NCBI RefSeq assembly: GCF_014203545.1
Contig: NZ_JACHJG010000001.1
Coordinates: 434,001-498,000, forward strand
Source: Streptomyces netropsis
GTDB lineage: Bacteria; Actinomycetota; Actinomycetes; Streptomycetales; Streptomycetaceae
Direction of reading: 5' to 3'
Length of the DNA: 64,000 nt
Part shown: piece by piece, positions 8,615-18,500 of the stretch
How positions within the stretch are numbered: the first letter of the stretch is position 1
Layout of the letters: the number at the start of each line of letters is the position of its first letter
Position numbers and translations under genes: made by a program
Notes under the pieces: model-generated
What the model saw: only the letters and a program-made list of their open reading frames with translations
Database searches by the model: none
Told to the model about the DNA's origin: nothing

Positions 8615-9400
8615 GTGAGCCCCGACATATCGCTGACCACGCTGCTCCTGCTCTGCCTGGCCGCGGCCGCTGCCGGGTGGATCGACGCCGTCGTCGGCGG
8701 GGGCGGCCTCCTCCAACTCCCCGCACTGCTGGTGGGCCTGCCGCACCTGCCGCCCGCGCACATCCTCGGCACGAACAAGGCCGTCGCCATCTGCGGCACG
8801 ACCGCGGCCGCCGTCGCCTACACCCGCCGCGATCCCATGACGCTGCGCTCGGGACTGCGCATCGGCCTCGCCGCCCTCGTCGGCTCCCTGGCCGGCGCCT
8901 TCTTCGCCTCCGGCATCAACAGCGCCGTCCTGCGCCCCCTGATCATGGCCGTCCTGCTCGCCGTACTCGCCTTCGTCCTCCTCCGCCCCACCTTCGGCGC
9001 GACCGCACCCTCCCCCGGCCCGGTCACCCGTCGCCGCGTCCTGACCGCGATCGCCGTGGCGGGCCTGGGCATCGGCTTCTACGACGGCCTCATCGGCCCC
9101 GGCACGGGCACGTTCCTCGTCATCGCGCTGGCCGCGATACTCCACATGGACCTGGTGACGGCCTCCGGCACGTCCAAGGTCATCAACGTCTGCACGAACG
9201 TGGGCGCGTTGGTGACCTTCTCCCTCCAGGGCGCCGTGGTGTGGCAGATCGCGGCCCCCATGGCCGTCTTCAACCTCGCGGGCGGCGCGACGGGCGCGCG
9301 GATGGCACTGAAGCGGGGGAGCGGGTTCGTGCGCGGGGTGCTGGTCGTGGTGGTGGTGTCGCTGGTGTGCAAGCTGGCGTATGACCAGTGGGGCTGGTGA
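8615..9400 (+). CDS. TauE/SafE family sulfite or organosulfur exporter
   Basis: 261 residues from the GTG at 8615 (the frame is open from 8540). About eight membrane spans; the first carries the family signature AAAAGWIDAVVGGGGLLQLP, repeated in the second half as GLGIGFYDGLIGPGTGTFL. These two half-repeats are diagnostic of the family, whose members move sulfite, sulfoacetate or related anions. GTG 8615 is preferred because TACGAT sits seven bases upstream; the in-frame ATG at 8555 has a purine-rich tract too close to act as a ribosome site. No sulfur-metabolism neighbours point to the substrate. Confidence 0.88.
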   Translation: MSPDISLTTLLLLCLAAAAAGWIDAVVGGGGLLQLPALLVGLPHLPPAHILGTNKAVAICGTTAAAVAYTRRDPMTLRSGLRIGLAALVGSLAGAFFASGINSAVLRPLIMAVLLAVLAFVLLRPTFGATAPSPGPVTRRRVLTAIAVAGLGIGFYDGLIGPGTGTFLVIALAAILHMDLVTASGTSKVINVCTNVGALVTFSLQGAVVWQIAAPMAVFNLAGGATGARMALKRGSGFVRGVLVVVVVSLVCKLAYDQWGW

Positions 9401-9551
9401 GCGGGTCGGAGCGGCTGGTGAGGGAGTGTCACAGGGCCCGCAATGGGGCGATATTTAACCGGCTCATACACTTGGGCCTGCTTTGCAGGGGGGTCTCAAA
9501 GTGTCTCGGTTCCCCGCCCGTCCATGAACACATGAACAGAGGTAGCCGTAT

Positions 9552-10523
9552 ATGAAGTTGTCCCGGATCGCAGCGGCCGTCGCCGCCGCCTCCATAGCCC
9601 CGACCGTCTTCCTCGCCGCCCCTGCCCTTGCCGACGGCACCGACACCAAGTCGCCGGTGACGGCGACGCAGGAGCAGGTGTCTGCGCCGGGTCCGGCGGG
9701 CGGGGTCAAGGCTCCTGCCGATGAGGAGAAGAAGGCCGGTCCCACCGTGATGGTCAAGAACTTCCCCAAGACTTTCACGGCGGGCGGCGACTGGACCGAG
9801 TTCTCGTTCGAGGTCGACAACCAGGGCGATGGGCCCCTCAAGGACTTCACGCTGTCGTTCCTCCTCAACGGCCTGGAGAAGGACGGAGCAGGGAAGCTCG
9901 ATCCGAGCGACCCGCGCGCCGCGAAGCTGCAGTTTCGGACGAACAAAGACGCCTCCACCTCGTCCTGGGACTCGATGGTCACATTCGTTAGCCATCAGAA
10001 AGTGCGCGGAGAGGCCAAGATCGGTGACATCGCCAAGGGAGGCAAGCTCACCATCGACCTGCACGTACTCCTGCCCAAGTCCTTCCCGGTGGGCCAGGCG
10101 GCCGCGGCCGTGACAGCAGGGGCAGTTCCGACTCCAGAGCTGGACGCGGTCACCGTCGTGGCCAAGGACGGCGGCAAGACGGATCCCACGGGCGACCCGA
10201 AGCCCACGGCCACGGCGACCACGGGCGGCGGGACTAAGACCAAGCCCAAGACCGAGCCCACCGCCAAGGTCACCCCGAAGGCGTCCACCACCCCGACGAC
10301 GAGCGCCACGGCCACCGCCACCGCCACACCGTCCGCGAGCGCGACGACGGCCGCCGCAGTCGCAGGCAACACCACCACGACCAACAGCAGCAGCACGGAG
10401 CTGGCCAAGACGGGCGCCGGCTCCTCCACGCCGTGGGTCATCGCCGGCAGCGCGGCGGCGCTCGCACTGGGCACCGGCCTGGTCGTGATGGCCCGCCGCC
10501 GTCGAGGCGCAGCGCACAACTGA
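9552..10523 (+). CDS. LAXTG-anchored cell-surface protein
   Basis: 323 residues. A Sec signal peptide (MKLSRIAAAVAAAS..., cleaved near ALA-DG at about residue 30) precedes a beta-rich domain (residues ~55-195), then a Thr/Ala/Lys-rich stalk (~200-285) and a sorting signal: LAKTG, a hydrophobic span and a RRRRG tail. LAXTG is the recognition motif of class E sortases in Streptomyces, so the protein is probably linked to peptidoglycan. The ligand is unknown. The 3' end and the following 30 bp recur as a diverged copy at 20164-20215, placing this gene at the left edge of the toxin-like island. A short hairpin (cctgc-ttt-gcagg) lies in the leader near 9477-9491. Confidence 0.88.
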   Translation: MKLSRIAAAVAAASIAPTVFLAAPALADGTDTKSPVTATQEQVSAPGPAGGVKAPADEEKKAGPTVMVKNFPKTFTAGGDWTEFSFEVDNQGDGPLKDFTLSFLLNGLEKDGAGKLDPSDPRAAKLQFRTNKDASTSSWDSMVTFVSHQKVRGEAKIGDIAKGGKLTIDLHVLLPKSFPVGQAAAAVTAGAVPTPELDAVTVVAKDGGKTDPTGDPKPTATATTGGGTKTKPKTEPTAKVTPKASTTPTTSATATATATPSASATTAAAVAGNTTTTNSSSTELAKTGAGSSTPWVIAGSAAALALGTGLVVMARRRRGAAHN

Positions 10524-10555
10524 TGCGGTAGTCGACTGCATGAAGACGAAGAGGC
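10504..10555. repeat. Island-flanking direct repeat, left copy
   Basis: 52 bp covering the last six codons of the LAXTG gene, its stop and the start of its terminator. It matches 20164-20215 at 44 of 52 positions with no gap, in the same orientation, exactly 9660 bp away. Confidence 0.8.
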
Positions 10556-10578
10556 CCGGACCTGACGGTCCGGGCCTC
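10551..10578 (+). terminator. Terminator hairpin of the LAXTG gene
   Basis: A perfect 12-bp stem (gaggcccggacc / ggtccgggcctc) with a tgac loop lies 28 bp after the stop codon. There is no U-tract, which is common for Streptomyces terminators. Confidence 0.8.
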
Positions 10579-11396
10579 GCGCGTTGCCTTACCAGTGGTA
10601 GCGCGCTGCTCCCCGATGTCCCGGTCACAGCACTCGCCTCGGTGGAGGCAAATACTCGACAGCGATGCCTAACCCTTGCCTTACTCGACGAGCTCTTGAA
10701 GGGCTCGGGGCGTCGCTACAGCTCCATCCTGAGCTGAGCGGAGGCGGAGTGGCTTGAATTGCTGCCATTCGGTGGCAAAAGAAGATCGTTGCAACGTGCG
10801 GTATATGCCGGATACGGTCTTGAGTACCAGCCTCGCTGGTTGCACGCAGGAGGAGATTGGTGGGGGCCATGACACTCCCTCTTGCCATGCATGCCGTGAG
10901 GTACTCGTTCGCAAAGCAGGGGGACTTGTGGACTGTAAGTCTGTGCACGAGATGACCGTCGTCGTCGACTCGCTGCTCTCGGCTGTCGAGATGCGCGGCG
11001 GACGCGGCGCCCAGGAATAACGCATCCTCCGGAATCAGCCGTGGTGGTTCTTCCGCTCAGTATCGGCTGTGGACTGTGAGTGGCTGAAGGTCTAGCTGAT
11101 GGGTCGCTCTGCGCCTGGCACGGGAGGCGCTGCGACGGCTTGGCTTGATCAGTAATCGGCTTTATGGCTGGCTAGGTATCCGAGTTCATCGCGACTCGAG
11201 CCTCAGTATGACCTGGGTCGGTTGGGCGTCGAGTCATCTAGGCGGGAACGTGCGGGCCAGCGGTTTTTTGGTCGAAGGGGCGGCGTGCCGGGTGCGGCCG
11301 TTCCCCATTCAAGAGGTGGTTGGCGGACTTCACTGCCTCCGTATTGCAGATATTGAGGCGCCGACATGCGGCGTCAGAGGGGTTACCGAAAACAGC
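10579..11396. other. 818-bp stretch without a confident gene; possible gene remnants
   Basis: No frame has convincing coding character. Between 10738 and 10873 a frame without a start codon ends ...YQPRWLHAGGDWWGP, which reads like the tail of a real protein. Its stop overlaps an ATG at 10869 that follows a strong G-rich ribosome site but opens only 28 codons. An overlapping plus-strand frame (10754-11020, 88 codons) is unrecognised. The stretch may hold decayed small genes. The ALF gene that follows starts at 11397, with a GAGGGG run about 12 bases upstream. Confidence 0.4.
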
Positions 11397-12950
11397 ATGC
11401 GTAACAGACAGATCACCGCCGCACATGTGCGGAGGGTCATCACGCGCGGGATCGTAACCACCACGGCTCTGGCCGCCGTTGCCAGTGTGGCCGCACCGGG
11501 TGTCGCCGTTGCCAAGCCTGCGAACGCGGTTGCTGAGACCAGCGGCATCGGGACCACTGACGCGCAGAGGGTGGAAGCGGCGGCCGTGGTCCGCCTCGAC
11601 CCGAGTCCAGACGTGCTCCTGCTCAGCGACTACGACTTCATCCACACGCTGTGGCAGAGGGCGAAGGACGCGGGAGAGAAGCTGGGGTCGGTACGTACGG
11701 CCGCCGAGGAGGCGATGGCCAGCACCTCTGCCGAGAATCACGTGCGGTTCATCACCACTGGTATCCACCAGGCGTACAAGCTCGACCAGCAGCGGGAGAA
11801 AGACAAGGCCGACGCCGAGCGCGCGGCCACCCTTGCCAAGTCACAGGCACTGCTCGCGTTAGGCATTCCGAGCACACCGACGCTGCTGGCGCTCAGCGAA
11901 GACAACTTCATCCGCGAGATCGCCAGGCACTCCGCGTCCGGTCCGGAGGTCCGGGGGGCAGCCGTCCGCGCGTTGGCCGGTGACGCGGCCGCCTGGCGTG
12001 AGTTCATCGTCAACGGCGCACGTGAGGCCCACCAGCGCGATGTGGCGAACGAGCTCAAGGAACTGGAGGAGAAGAACCGCCGGGAGGCCGAGCGGCGCCA
12101 GGAGCTGGCAGCCCGCACGAACGCGGCAGCACTGTTCCGCCTCACGCCCTCCGAGGCCATGCTCAGCCTCAGCGACGACAACTTCATCCGCGAACTGTTG
12201 CGCATCGCTCCCGAGGACGCTCGGAACACTGAGCTCTACGCCGCGGCTCAGCGAGCGGTGCTCAGCTCCAGCCCCGCGGACTGGAAGGAGTTCATCCACA
12301 CCGGAGCCGATCTGGCATACAAGCGCGATGACGCGGCCCGCCTTAAGAAGATCGCCGAAGCCAACCGCAGGCTGGCACTGCAGATCCAGGCTGCGGCTGA
12401 AAAGTCCGGGGTGAACCCTGGTCTGGAGAGAGCGGCGCGCATAGCACTGCAGGGCAGTGATGAGGACGTTGCGCAGTTCCTGAAGGAGGACAGCCAGCAC
12501 CGGGCGCGGCGGCAGTCCCTCATGGGAGGCAGTCGCGAGACGGCCCGCTGGTACATCAGCCAATCCACTGTCGATAAAGGAGAAGTCTTTCTCTCCCCCG
12601 TCGACAGAAGGAGCAAGCAGTCCGATCGTGAGGACGCCACCTGGGTCATTGTGCCCGCCCTCGCGAACCAGCCCGGCTGTTACTCCTTGGAGTCGGTGCG
12701 CAAGCCCGACCACTACCTGATGGTGCAGGAGGACCGCCGGGTTCGAATATCCGCGGACGATGGCAGTACGAAATTCCGCAAGAGCGCCACCTGGTGCTCT
12801 AACACGGAAACGGGCGCAGTGGCTTTCGAGTCGGCGACTATGCCGGGACATTGGCTGGATTCATCGCGAGGTGCTCTCTTTGCGATTGACCACGGCGACG
12901 ATCGGTTTACGGATCACCTCTGGCTTATGGACTACCCGCTTGCACCCTGA
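11397..12950 (+). CDS. Secreted ALF-repeat protein with C-terminal AbfB beta-trefoil
   Basis: 517 residues from ATG 11397 (the frame is open from 11145, but the signal peptide begins here). After the export signal (ALAAVASVAAPGVAVA) come four ALF repeats of about 30-40 residues, recognisable by an alanine-rich first helix and an EFI/HFI + G + A(Y/H)K/QRD second helix: VRTAAEEAMAS, VRGAAVRALAG, LYAAAQRAVLS and LERAARIALQG. Three are preceded by L(S)xxxFIR/H blocks. The last ~120 residues match AbfB carbohydrate-binding trefoils (SLESVRKPDHYL, FESATMPGHWLD). ALF repeats occur mainly in Streptomyces secreted proteins and are of unknown role. A TTA codon at 11859-11861 suggests bldA dependence. 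Confidence 0.8.
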   Translation: MRNRQITAAHVRRVITRGIVTTTALAAVASVAAPGVAVAKPANAVAETSGIGTTDAQRVEAAAVVRLDPSPDVLLLSDYDFIHTLWQRAKDAGEKLGSVRTAAEEAMASTSAENHVRFITTGIHQAYKLDQQREKDKADAERAATLAKSQALLALGIPSTPTLLALSEDNFIREIARHSASGPEVRGAAVRALAGDAAAWREFIVNGAREAHQRDVANELKELEEKNRREAERRQELAARTNAAALFRLTPSEAMLSLSDDNFIRELLRIAPEDARNTELYAAAQRAVLSSSPADWKEFIHTGADLAYKRDDAARLKKIAEANRRLALQIQAAAEKSGVNPGLERAARIALQGSDEDVAQFLKEDSQHRARRQSLMGGSRETARWYISQSTVDKGEVFLSPVDRRSKQSDREDATWVIVPALANQPGCYSLESVRKPDHYLMVQEDRRVRISADDGSTKFRKSATWCSNTETGAVAFESATMPGHWLDSSRGALFAIDHGDDRFTDHLWLMDYPLAP

Positions 12951-12992
12951 CCCGCTCCCTGCTGAGCTCACTCCTGCGAAGAACGGATCCCC

Positions 12993-13544
12993 ATGACGTC
13001 GTCTCGGACCATCCGAGCCGCACTGGCCGTAGGCGCCAGTATCGCCGTGCTGGCTGGTGGCACAAATACTGCGCTTGCAGTGGAGCCCATGCCCCGTGCC
13101 GCCGCTGACGTGCCGGCATTCGTGCGGTTGCAAGTGGAGCACAGTGGCCAGTGCCTCACTATCGAAGAAGGGAGTTTCCAAGAAGGGGCTTACGCGCGCC
13201 AGTTGAAGTGCGCCGACGGATTGGACAACCAACTCTTCGAGCTGCTGCCCAGCGGCTCGGCGTCGTTCGAGGTGCGAGCCAAGCACAGCGGCAGGTGCCT
13301 TAGTGTCGACGCCGACCTCAAGTGGGCCGGACAGCGGTGGTGCTTCGGTTCTACCCCCCCTCAACACTGGAAGGTAGTCATGGTCGAGGTCACCAAAGAG
13401 CTGTACGAGCTGCGGCCCGTGCATGTCCCGAACTGGTGCCTGGACATCGCCGAAGCCAGCCTCGATGAAGGCGAGCACGCGCAAATTTTTCAGTGCAATG
13501 GCACAGACGCGCAGCGGTGGCGGATCCTGTCGGCTGTGTCCTGA
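12993..13544 (+). CDS. Secreted ricin-type beta-trefoil lectin domain protein (copy 1)
   Basis: 183 residues: a signal peptide (cleavage near ALA-VE) and one complete ricin-B trefoil, with three subdomains each starting with a CL(T/S/D)(I/V) block after HSG or VPN and ending with a Q/W-type motif (DNQLFEL, PQHWKVV, DAQRWRI). Such domains bind galactose-type or other sugars; no catalytic domain is attached. It starts 42 bp after the ALF/AbfB gene and has an equal-length paralogue immediately downstream, so it probably belongs to the same secreted set. Sequence context is less GC-rich than the housekeeping genes nearby. Confidence 0.85.
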   Translation: MTSSRTIRAALAVGASIAVLAGGTNTALAVEPMPRAAADVPAFVRLQVEHSGQCLTIEEGSFQEGAYARQLKCADGLDNQLFELLPSGSASFEVRAKHSGRCLSVDADLKWAGQRWCFGSTPPQHWKVVMVEVTKELYELRPVHVPNWCLDIAEASLDEGEHAQIFQCNGTDAQRWRILSAVS

Positions 13545-13637
13545 CATTCGTGGGCCGACTGGGAGATGCCAAGCGGCTACAGTCTCGTATTCCACTGTGT
13601 TGAGCACCCATCGCTATCGAAGAGAAAAGGATCCGTC

Positions 13638-14189
13638 ATGGCGCGAATTACCCGAGCCGCGCTGGCTTTCGGGTTTAGTGTCGTTGCAATCGCCAGCAGC
13701 GCGACCACGGCCCGCGCGGAGGGGGCCGAACCTCGCTCTGTCGCCCCCGAGGCCACGCCGATGGCCCAACTGCAGGTGGCACACAGCGGAAAGTGCCTGG
13801 ACATCGACCGCGCCAAGACGGAGAACGGCGTGCGGGCCCAGCAGTGGACCTGCAATGGCTCCCAGGCTCAACTCTGGTACGTGCTCAGCAAGGACGACTC
13901 CACTTTCGTGCTGATGTCCGGGAGTAGCAGAAAATGCCTTGAAGTGGAGAACAGCGGCACTCAGAACGGTGCTGCAGTCCAGCAGTGGGAGTGCACTTCA
14001 GGAAAGCAGATGCGGTGGCAGATGGTCCTGGTTGACCATACGCGGAAGCTTTTTCAGTTGCGTCCCGTGCATACCGAGGACCGTTGCCTGGACATCGATC
14101 GCTCCAGTATGCAGAACGGCGCCAAGGTGCAACTGTGGCGCTGTAATCAGACGGAAGCGCAATTGTGGCGGATTCAACTGGTCAGTTGA
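13638..14189 (+). CDS. Secreted ricin-type beta-trefoil lectin domain protein (copy 2)
   Basis: 183 residues, the same length and layout as the gene at 12993: a signal peptide ending ARA-EG and three trefoil repeats (HSGKCLDI...AQLWYV, SRKCLEV...MRWQMV, EDRCLDI...AQLWRI). ATG 13638 is chosen because AAAGG lies about seven bases upstream; the open frame begins at 13566. The copies clearly arose by tandem duplication but have diverged, with copy 2 keeping cleaner QxW motifs. Probably a soluble extracellular lectin. Confidence 0.85.
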   Translation: MARITRAALAFGFSVVAIASSATTARAEGAEPRSVAPEATPMAQLQVAHSGKCLDIDRAKTENGVRAQQWTCNGSQAQLWYVLSKDDSTFVLMSGSSRKCLEVENSGTQNGAAVQQWECTSGKQMRWQMVLVDHTRKLFQLRPVHTEDRCLDIDRSSMQNGAKVQLWRCNQTEAQLWRIQLVS

Positions 14190-14269
14190 CCGGAGCCTCC
14201 GGCGCCACGGGGGCCGCCCATTTAAAAATGCGCCCACTGTAATTACATTTATGTTTTGGAGAGAATCAG

Positions 14270-15373
14270 GTGAGTCGTCAGTGGTGGGCCGCACAGACGC
14301 TGACGGTCAGCATGCTGGTGGGGTGCGGTGCCCTGGCGGGGGCGGCACCGGCGTGGGCGAGCACTCGGATCCCGGCCGCCGTATTGGCCGACCAGTCGGC
14401 TGACCAGCCTTCTCTCATCACGGCGGCGGCGGCCCAAGAAGCGCGCGATCGAGTCCTCAAGTTGGCGAAGTCGTATCTGCCTGCCGAGATACGCGTATCG
14501 GCGTGGAACGCACTGCGCAGTTCCCGCGGCGACGAGGCGATCAGGGAGTGGCTGGCCCCTGGCGGTGGCTTCGAGGCGGCGATGCAGCGGATGAGGACCA
14601 CCCAGTCCCGTAACAAGGCCTTCTGCGAACGGGTGGTGCGTACCCACACCGTGGAGTTCTCGCCCGCGGTGCGTGCCGCCGCCGACCGTGCGGTGAAGGG
14701 AACGGACGCTGACCGCGTGGCGTTCGTCAAGGCCGGCTACGCCGAGGCCCAGCAGCGAGACCGGGACGCCCGGGCTGCCGATGCACAGCACCGGCAGGAA
14801 GTGGCGGCCAAGGACCGGGACTTCGTGCGGACCGTCGCCGAGCGTGACCCAGGCGAGAACGTGCGGGTAGCTGCGCAGTGGGCATTGCGGCCCGGTACCA
14901 CGGACGCGGACATCGCGGAGTTCTTCGGCTATGGCTGGATGACTGGCGCGACCCTGGACCTGGAGGGCTACCGGATACGGGTCGCGGATGCGGAGGTGCT
15001 GCGGCACAGCACACTTTCCCGTTTGATCCAGCAAGCCGTGGCTGCCGAACAGGCTCTGCAGAGCTCGGCTGATACGGCGAAGGCCCGGGCCGAAGCCGAA
15101 CGGGCCTGGAGGACGGTGGCCGATCACGCCGACGCCGCTCGTACCGCATGGCTGGCCGAGCAGGCCACTGCCATGGCGCAGGCGGACAGCTGGAAGGTCA
15201 TCGCAACGGCCGCCAAGGAGAGCACGGACGAGCTCTGGAAGAACATCACTGCACCGGCCGAGGCCAATCAGGGCTCCTGGGCCAAGGAACAGTCAGAGGC
15301 GGCCGGGACGGCCGAATTCTGGAAGGACATGTTCGACCGGGCCCAGGACAGCCAGAAGCGCGTCAAGGGATGA
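14270..15373 (+). CDS. Secreted ALF-repeat protein with helical C-terminus
   Basis: 367 residues starting at GTG 14270, behind ggagaga at 14258-14264. The signal peptide ends near AWA-ST. At least three ALF repeats follow (IRVSAWNALRSS...IREWL, VRAAADRAVKGT...AFVKAGY, VRVAAQWALRPG...EFFGYG), then an Ala/Glu-rich helical region that resembles the start of the giant neighbour's coiled coil. It ends before any recognisable effector domain, so it may be a companion or a truncated relative of the 1380-residue protein. A rho-independent terminator follows. Confidence 0.75.
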   Translation: MSRQWWAAQTLTVSMLVGCGALAGAAPAWASTRIPAAVLADQSADQPSLITAAAAQEARDRVLKLAKSYLPAEIRVSAWNALRSSRGDEAIREWLAPGGGFEAAMQRMRTTQSRNKAFCERVVRTHTVEFSPAVRAAADRAVKGTDADRVAFVKAGYAEAQQRDRDARAADAQHRQEVAAKDRDFVRTVAERDPGENVRVAAQWALRPGTTDADIAEFFGYGWMTGATLDLEGYRIRVADAEVLRHSTLSRLIQQAVAAEQALQSSADTAKARAEAERAWRTVADHADAARTAWLAEQATAMAQADSWKVIATAAKESTDELWKNITAPAEANQGSWAKEQSEAAGTAEFWKDMFDRAQDSQKRVKG

Positions 15374-15448
15374 TGCCCTGCCGTTCGGCGGGCCCGGCCC
15401 GCCGAACGAACACCGACAGCGTTTCTGCGGCTTCTCTCGTTTGATCCA

Positions 15449-15487
15449 CCCCTGCCCGAATGCACAGGCAGGGGTTTTCCTTTTTCC
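15449..15487 (+). terminator. Rho-independent terminator
   Basis: Stem cccctgcc / ggcagggg with a 10-base loop, followed by ttttcctttttcc. It is one of the few U-rich terminators in the window and separates the ALF gene at 14270 from the giant gene at 15506. Confidence 0.85.
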
Positions 15488-15505
15488 TCGTACTGGGGGT
15501 TTCCC

Positions 15506-18500
15506 TTGTTAGGCAGATTCTGGCCACCGGCCGGAAGAACGCGCGTTGACGTGACCGGAGTCGCGAGAAAGGCAGTCACCACGGCGGTGGTCGTGGCGCT
15601 GCTGAGTGGTTTGACGCAACAGGCGGCCGCTACGGAGACATCCGGTCATGCGTCCAAGGCCGCCCGGTCGCTGTCCGCCGTGGACCGGGCGCTACTGAAG
15701 ACAACCAAGGCCCCGGCTGCCCCTGCGCGTTCAGAGCTGGACAAAATCAGCGATGAGCGCGACCGGCAACTGGTGGAGGTATACGCGGAGTTCGACGAGG
15801 AGGAGGAAGTCCGCGAGGCCGCCAAAAAGGCCCTGGCAAGCAGTGACCCGAATGCGATCCGGGAGTTCCTGGAGCACGGCGAGGCCGACGCACGTAAACA
15901 GGCTCAAGAGAAGAAGGACGCCACCGACGCCGCGAACCGCCGCGAGATCGAGGCGCTGCGCGGCACCGGTGGGCCGTACTTCAACTCGGAGGTCGAACGT
16001 GTCCTGAAGGGCGCGGCGAGAGACCGTGCCGACTTCCTGGCGTTCGGCGCCGAGATCGCCCGGCAGCGGGACAAGGCCACCGGGCAGAACGACCGGAAGC
16101 GTGCGGAGGAGCTCCGCAAGCGGGTGGAGATGCTGGCCGCCTCCGGTGGGCCGGAGGTGAAGAAGGCCGCCCAGGCCGCGCTGGCCACCAACGACGATGC
16201 CAAGATCGCGGAGTTTCTGGAGAAGGGTTACCAGGTCGCGGCGCAGAAGGACGCCGACGCCCGTGCGGCCCATGAGAAGGCCCAGAAGGAGGCCCAAGAG
16301 GCTGCGGAGAAGCTGCGGGAGCTGGCCAGGAATGCCGCCCGCGCGGCTGAGGCCCGCACCAAGCTGATCGGCGTCCACGGCGATGCGGTCAAGGCGCTCA
16401 AGAACGCCTCCAACGCCATGTCGTCGGCGGCCCAGGCCGCGCGCGAGGCTGACCGGATGCTCTTGGCCGACCGGGCCGGCAAGCGCCTGTCCTCCTATGA
16501 CAACGTCAAGGAGGAGGTGGCGCGGCAGGTCAAGTACGCCGATGAGGCCGCCAAGCAGGCCCAGGTCGCAGCAGCCCAGGCCAAGGTTCAGGCCGACGTG
16601 CTGGTGGAGACCGGCCTGACCTACGGCACCCAGTGGGCCGAGGTCGCCTCCGGTATCGCAGCGGCAGCGGATGCGGCGGTCAAGGCCGCCCAGACTGCCC
16701 AGCACGCCGTTGACGCCACTGCGGCAGACGCCGCCGGTTTGAATGCCAAGAACCAGGCCGAGTTGCATGAGCAGCAGGCCAGGAAGTGGCGGGCCAACGC
16801 TGAGGAGCACGCCAAGGCCGCGGCCAAGCTGGCCGAAGCGGCCGGCAACCAGGCCAAGATCGCCGCGAACGCCGCCGCAAGGGGCAAGCAGGCCCGCGTC
16901 GACGCGGAAAAGGCCGAGCAGGCGGCGTGGGACCACGCCAAGAAGACCCGAGACGCCAGGGAAGAGGCCCAGCGACAGGCCAAGGTCGCCGCGGAAGAGC
17001 GTGCAACCGCCGAGCGGGAACGAGGCCTGGCCGCCGAGGCGCGGGCTCGGGCTGAGCGAGAGCGGGATACCGCCACGGCAGCACGGGCACGAGCGGAGGC
17101 CGAGGCGCGTACCGCGTCAACGAAGAGGGCGGAGGCGCAGGAGGCCGCTGCTTCCGCGGCCAGGGCGCGAGAGTATGCCGTCGAGCAGGAAGGAAAGTCT
17201 GCCAAGGCGGATGAGCGAGCCGGTGGCGAGGAAGCCAAGGCCCGCGAGGCCAGGAACAAGGCGGTCGAGGCCGAGCAGAACCACAAGGCCGAAGAGGCCA
17301 GGGCCCAGGCCGCTGAGGCGATAGAGGCATCGCTCCGCGGCACCGAGGACGCCGCACTGGCGCATTCCTACGCGGTTGCGGCACGGGCGGATGCCAAGAC
17401 GGCCGGTGAGGCGGCCGGTCAGGCCCGTAGTGCCGCTGATGCGGCCAGTGGTGCAGCCGTACGGGCACGCACGGCGGCCACCGAGGCTGCGGGAGCGGCC
17501 GCTCGGGCGCGCGCTGCGGCGGCGGAGTCCGTCGCGCACGCTGCCAACGCCAACGCCGCAGCGAACAACGCCGAAGCTGCAGCAGCCAACGCCAACGCGG
17601 CAGCGAACAAGGCCGCGGCCGAGGCCGCAGCCACCCGCGCCGCAGCACAGCGGGCCAACGCCAAGGCCGCGGTGGCCACGGCTCAGGAAGCCCGCGCGGG
17701 CATAGCCGCCCACGAAGCCGCCCGTCTGGCCGGCTTGGCCGCGACCGAGGCCAAGAACGCCGTGCAGGCGACCAACCGCACCAAGGACGAGGCTGACGGC
17801 GCTGTCCGCGAGGCCGCGATGGCCAAGATCCAGGCCACCATCGCCGTACAGGCGTCCATAGCGGCGCGCTCCACAGCGGCTGGCATAGCCGACCCCGCCA
17901 ACACCGCGATTGCACTGACCGCGCCCTTCTCCGGCAAGGACGTCGACGCCGACTTCGCCGCCGCGGTGGCCGCCGCCGCCCAGGAGATTGGGCAGGAGCA
18001 GGTCGAGTCGGCGGAGGCCAAGGCCACCGAAGCGGTCAGGGCCGCCGAAGCCGCCGAAGCCGCCGCGCAGCGGGCCAACGCGCAAGTAGCCCCGGCCTTC
18101 AAGGCCGCCGCCGACGCGGCACGATCCTCGGTCAGTGCGGCACGCTCAACGGCGTCTGCCTTGAAGTCCGCGGCGCAGGCTGCGGAGGACGGCGATAAGG
18201 CAAGGGCCGCCGCGGCGCGGGCCAACCAAGCTGACGCCCAGGCCCAGGCCGACTCCAGTCTCGCCCGGCAGAGCGCCAACGATGCTTACGCGGATGCGGC
18301 AGCGGCGCGCCAGGCAGCCACGCAAGCGGAGGCCGAAGCAGAACGGGCACGCGGAGCTGCCACCGAGGCGGACAACCAGGCCACAGCCGCCAACAGTGCC
18401 GCCAGCATGGCGGAGAACCAGGCCACCGTCGCTCAGGGAGCGGCATCACAGGCGGCAGCGGACGCCACGGCCGCAGGCAAGCTGGCTGAATCCGCCGAAG

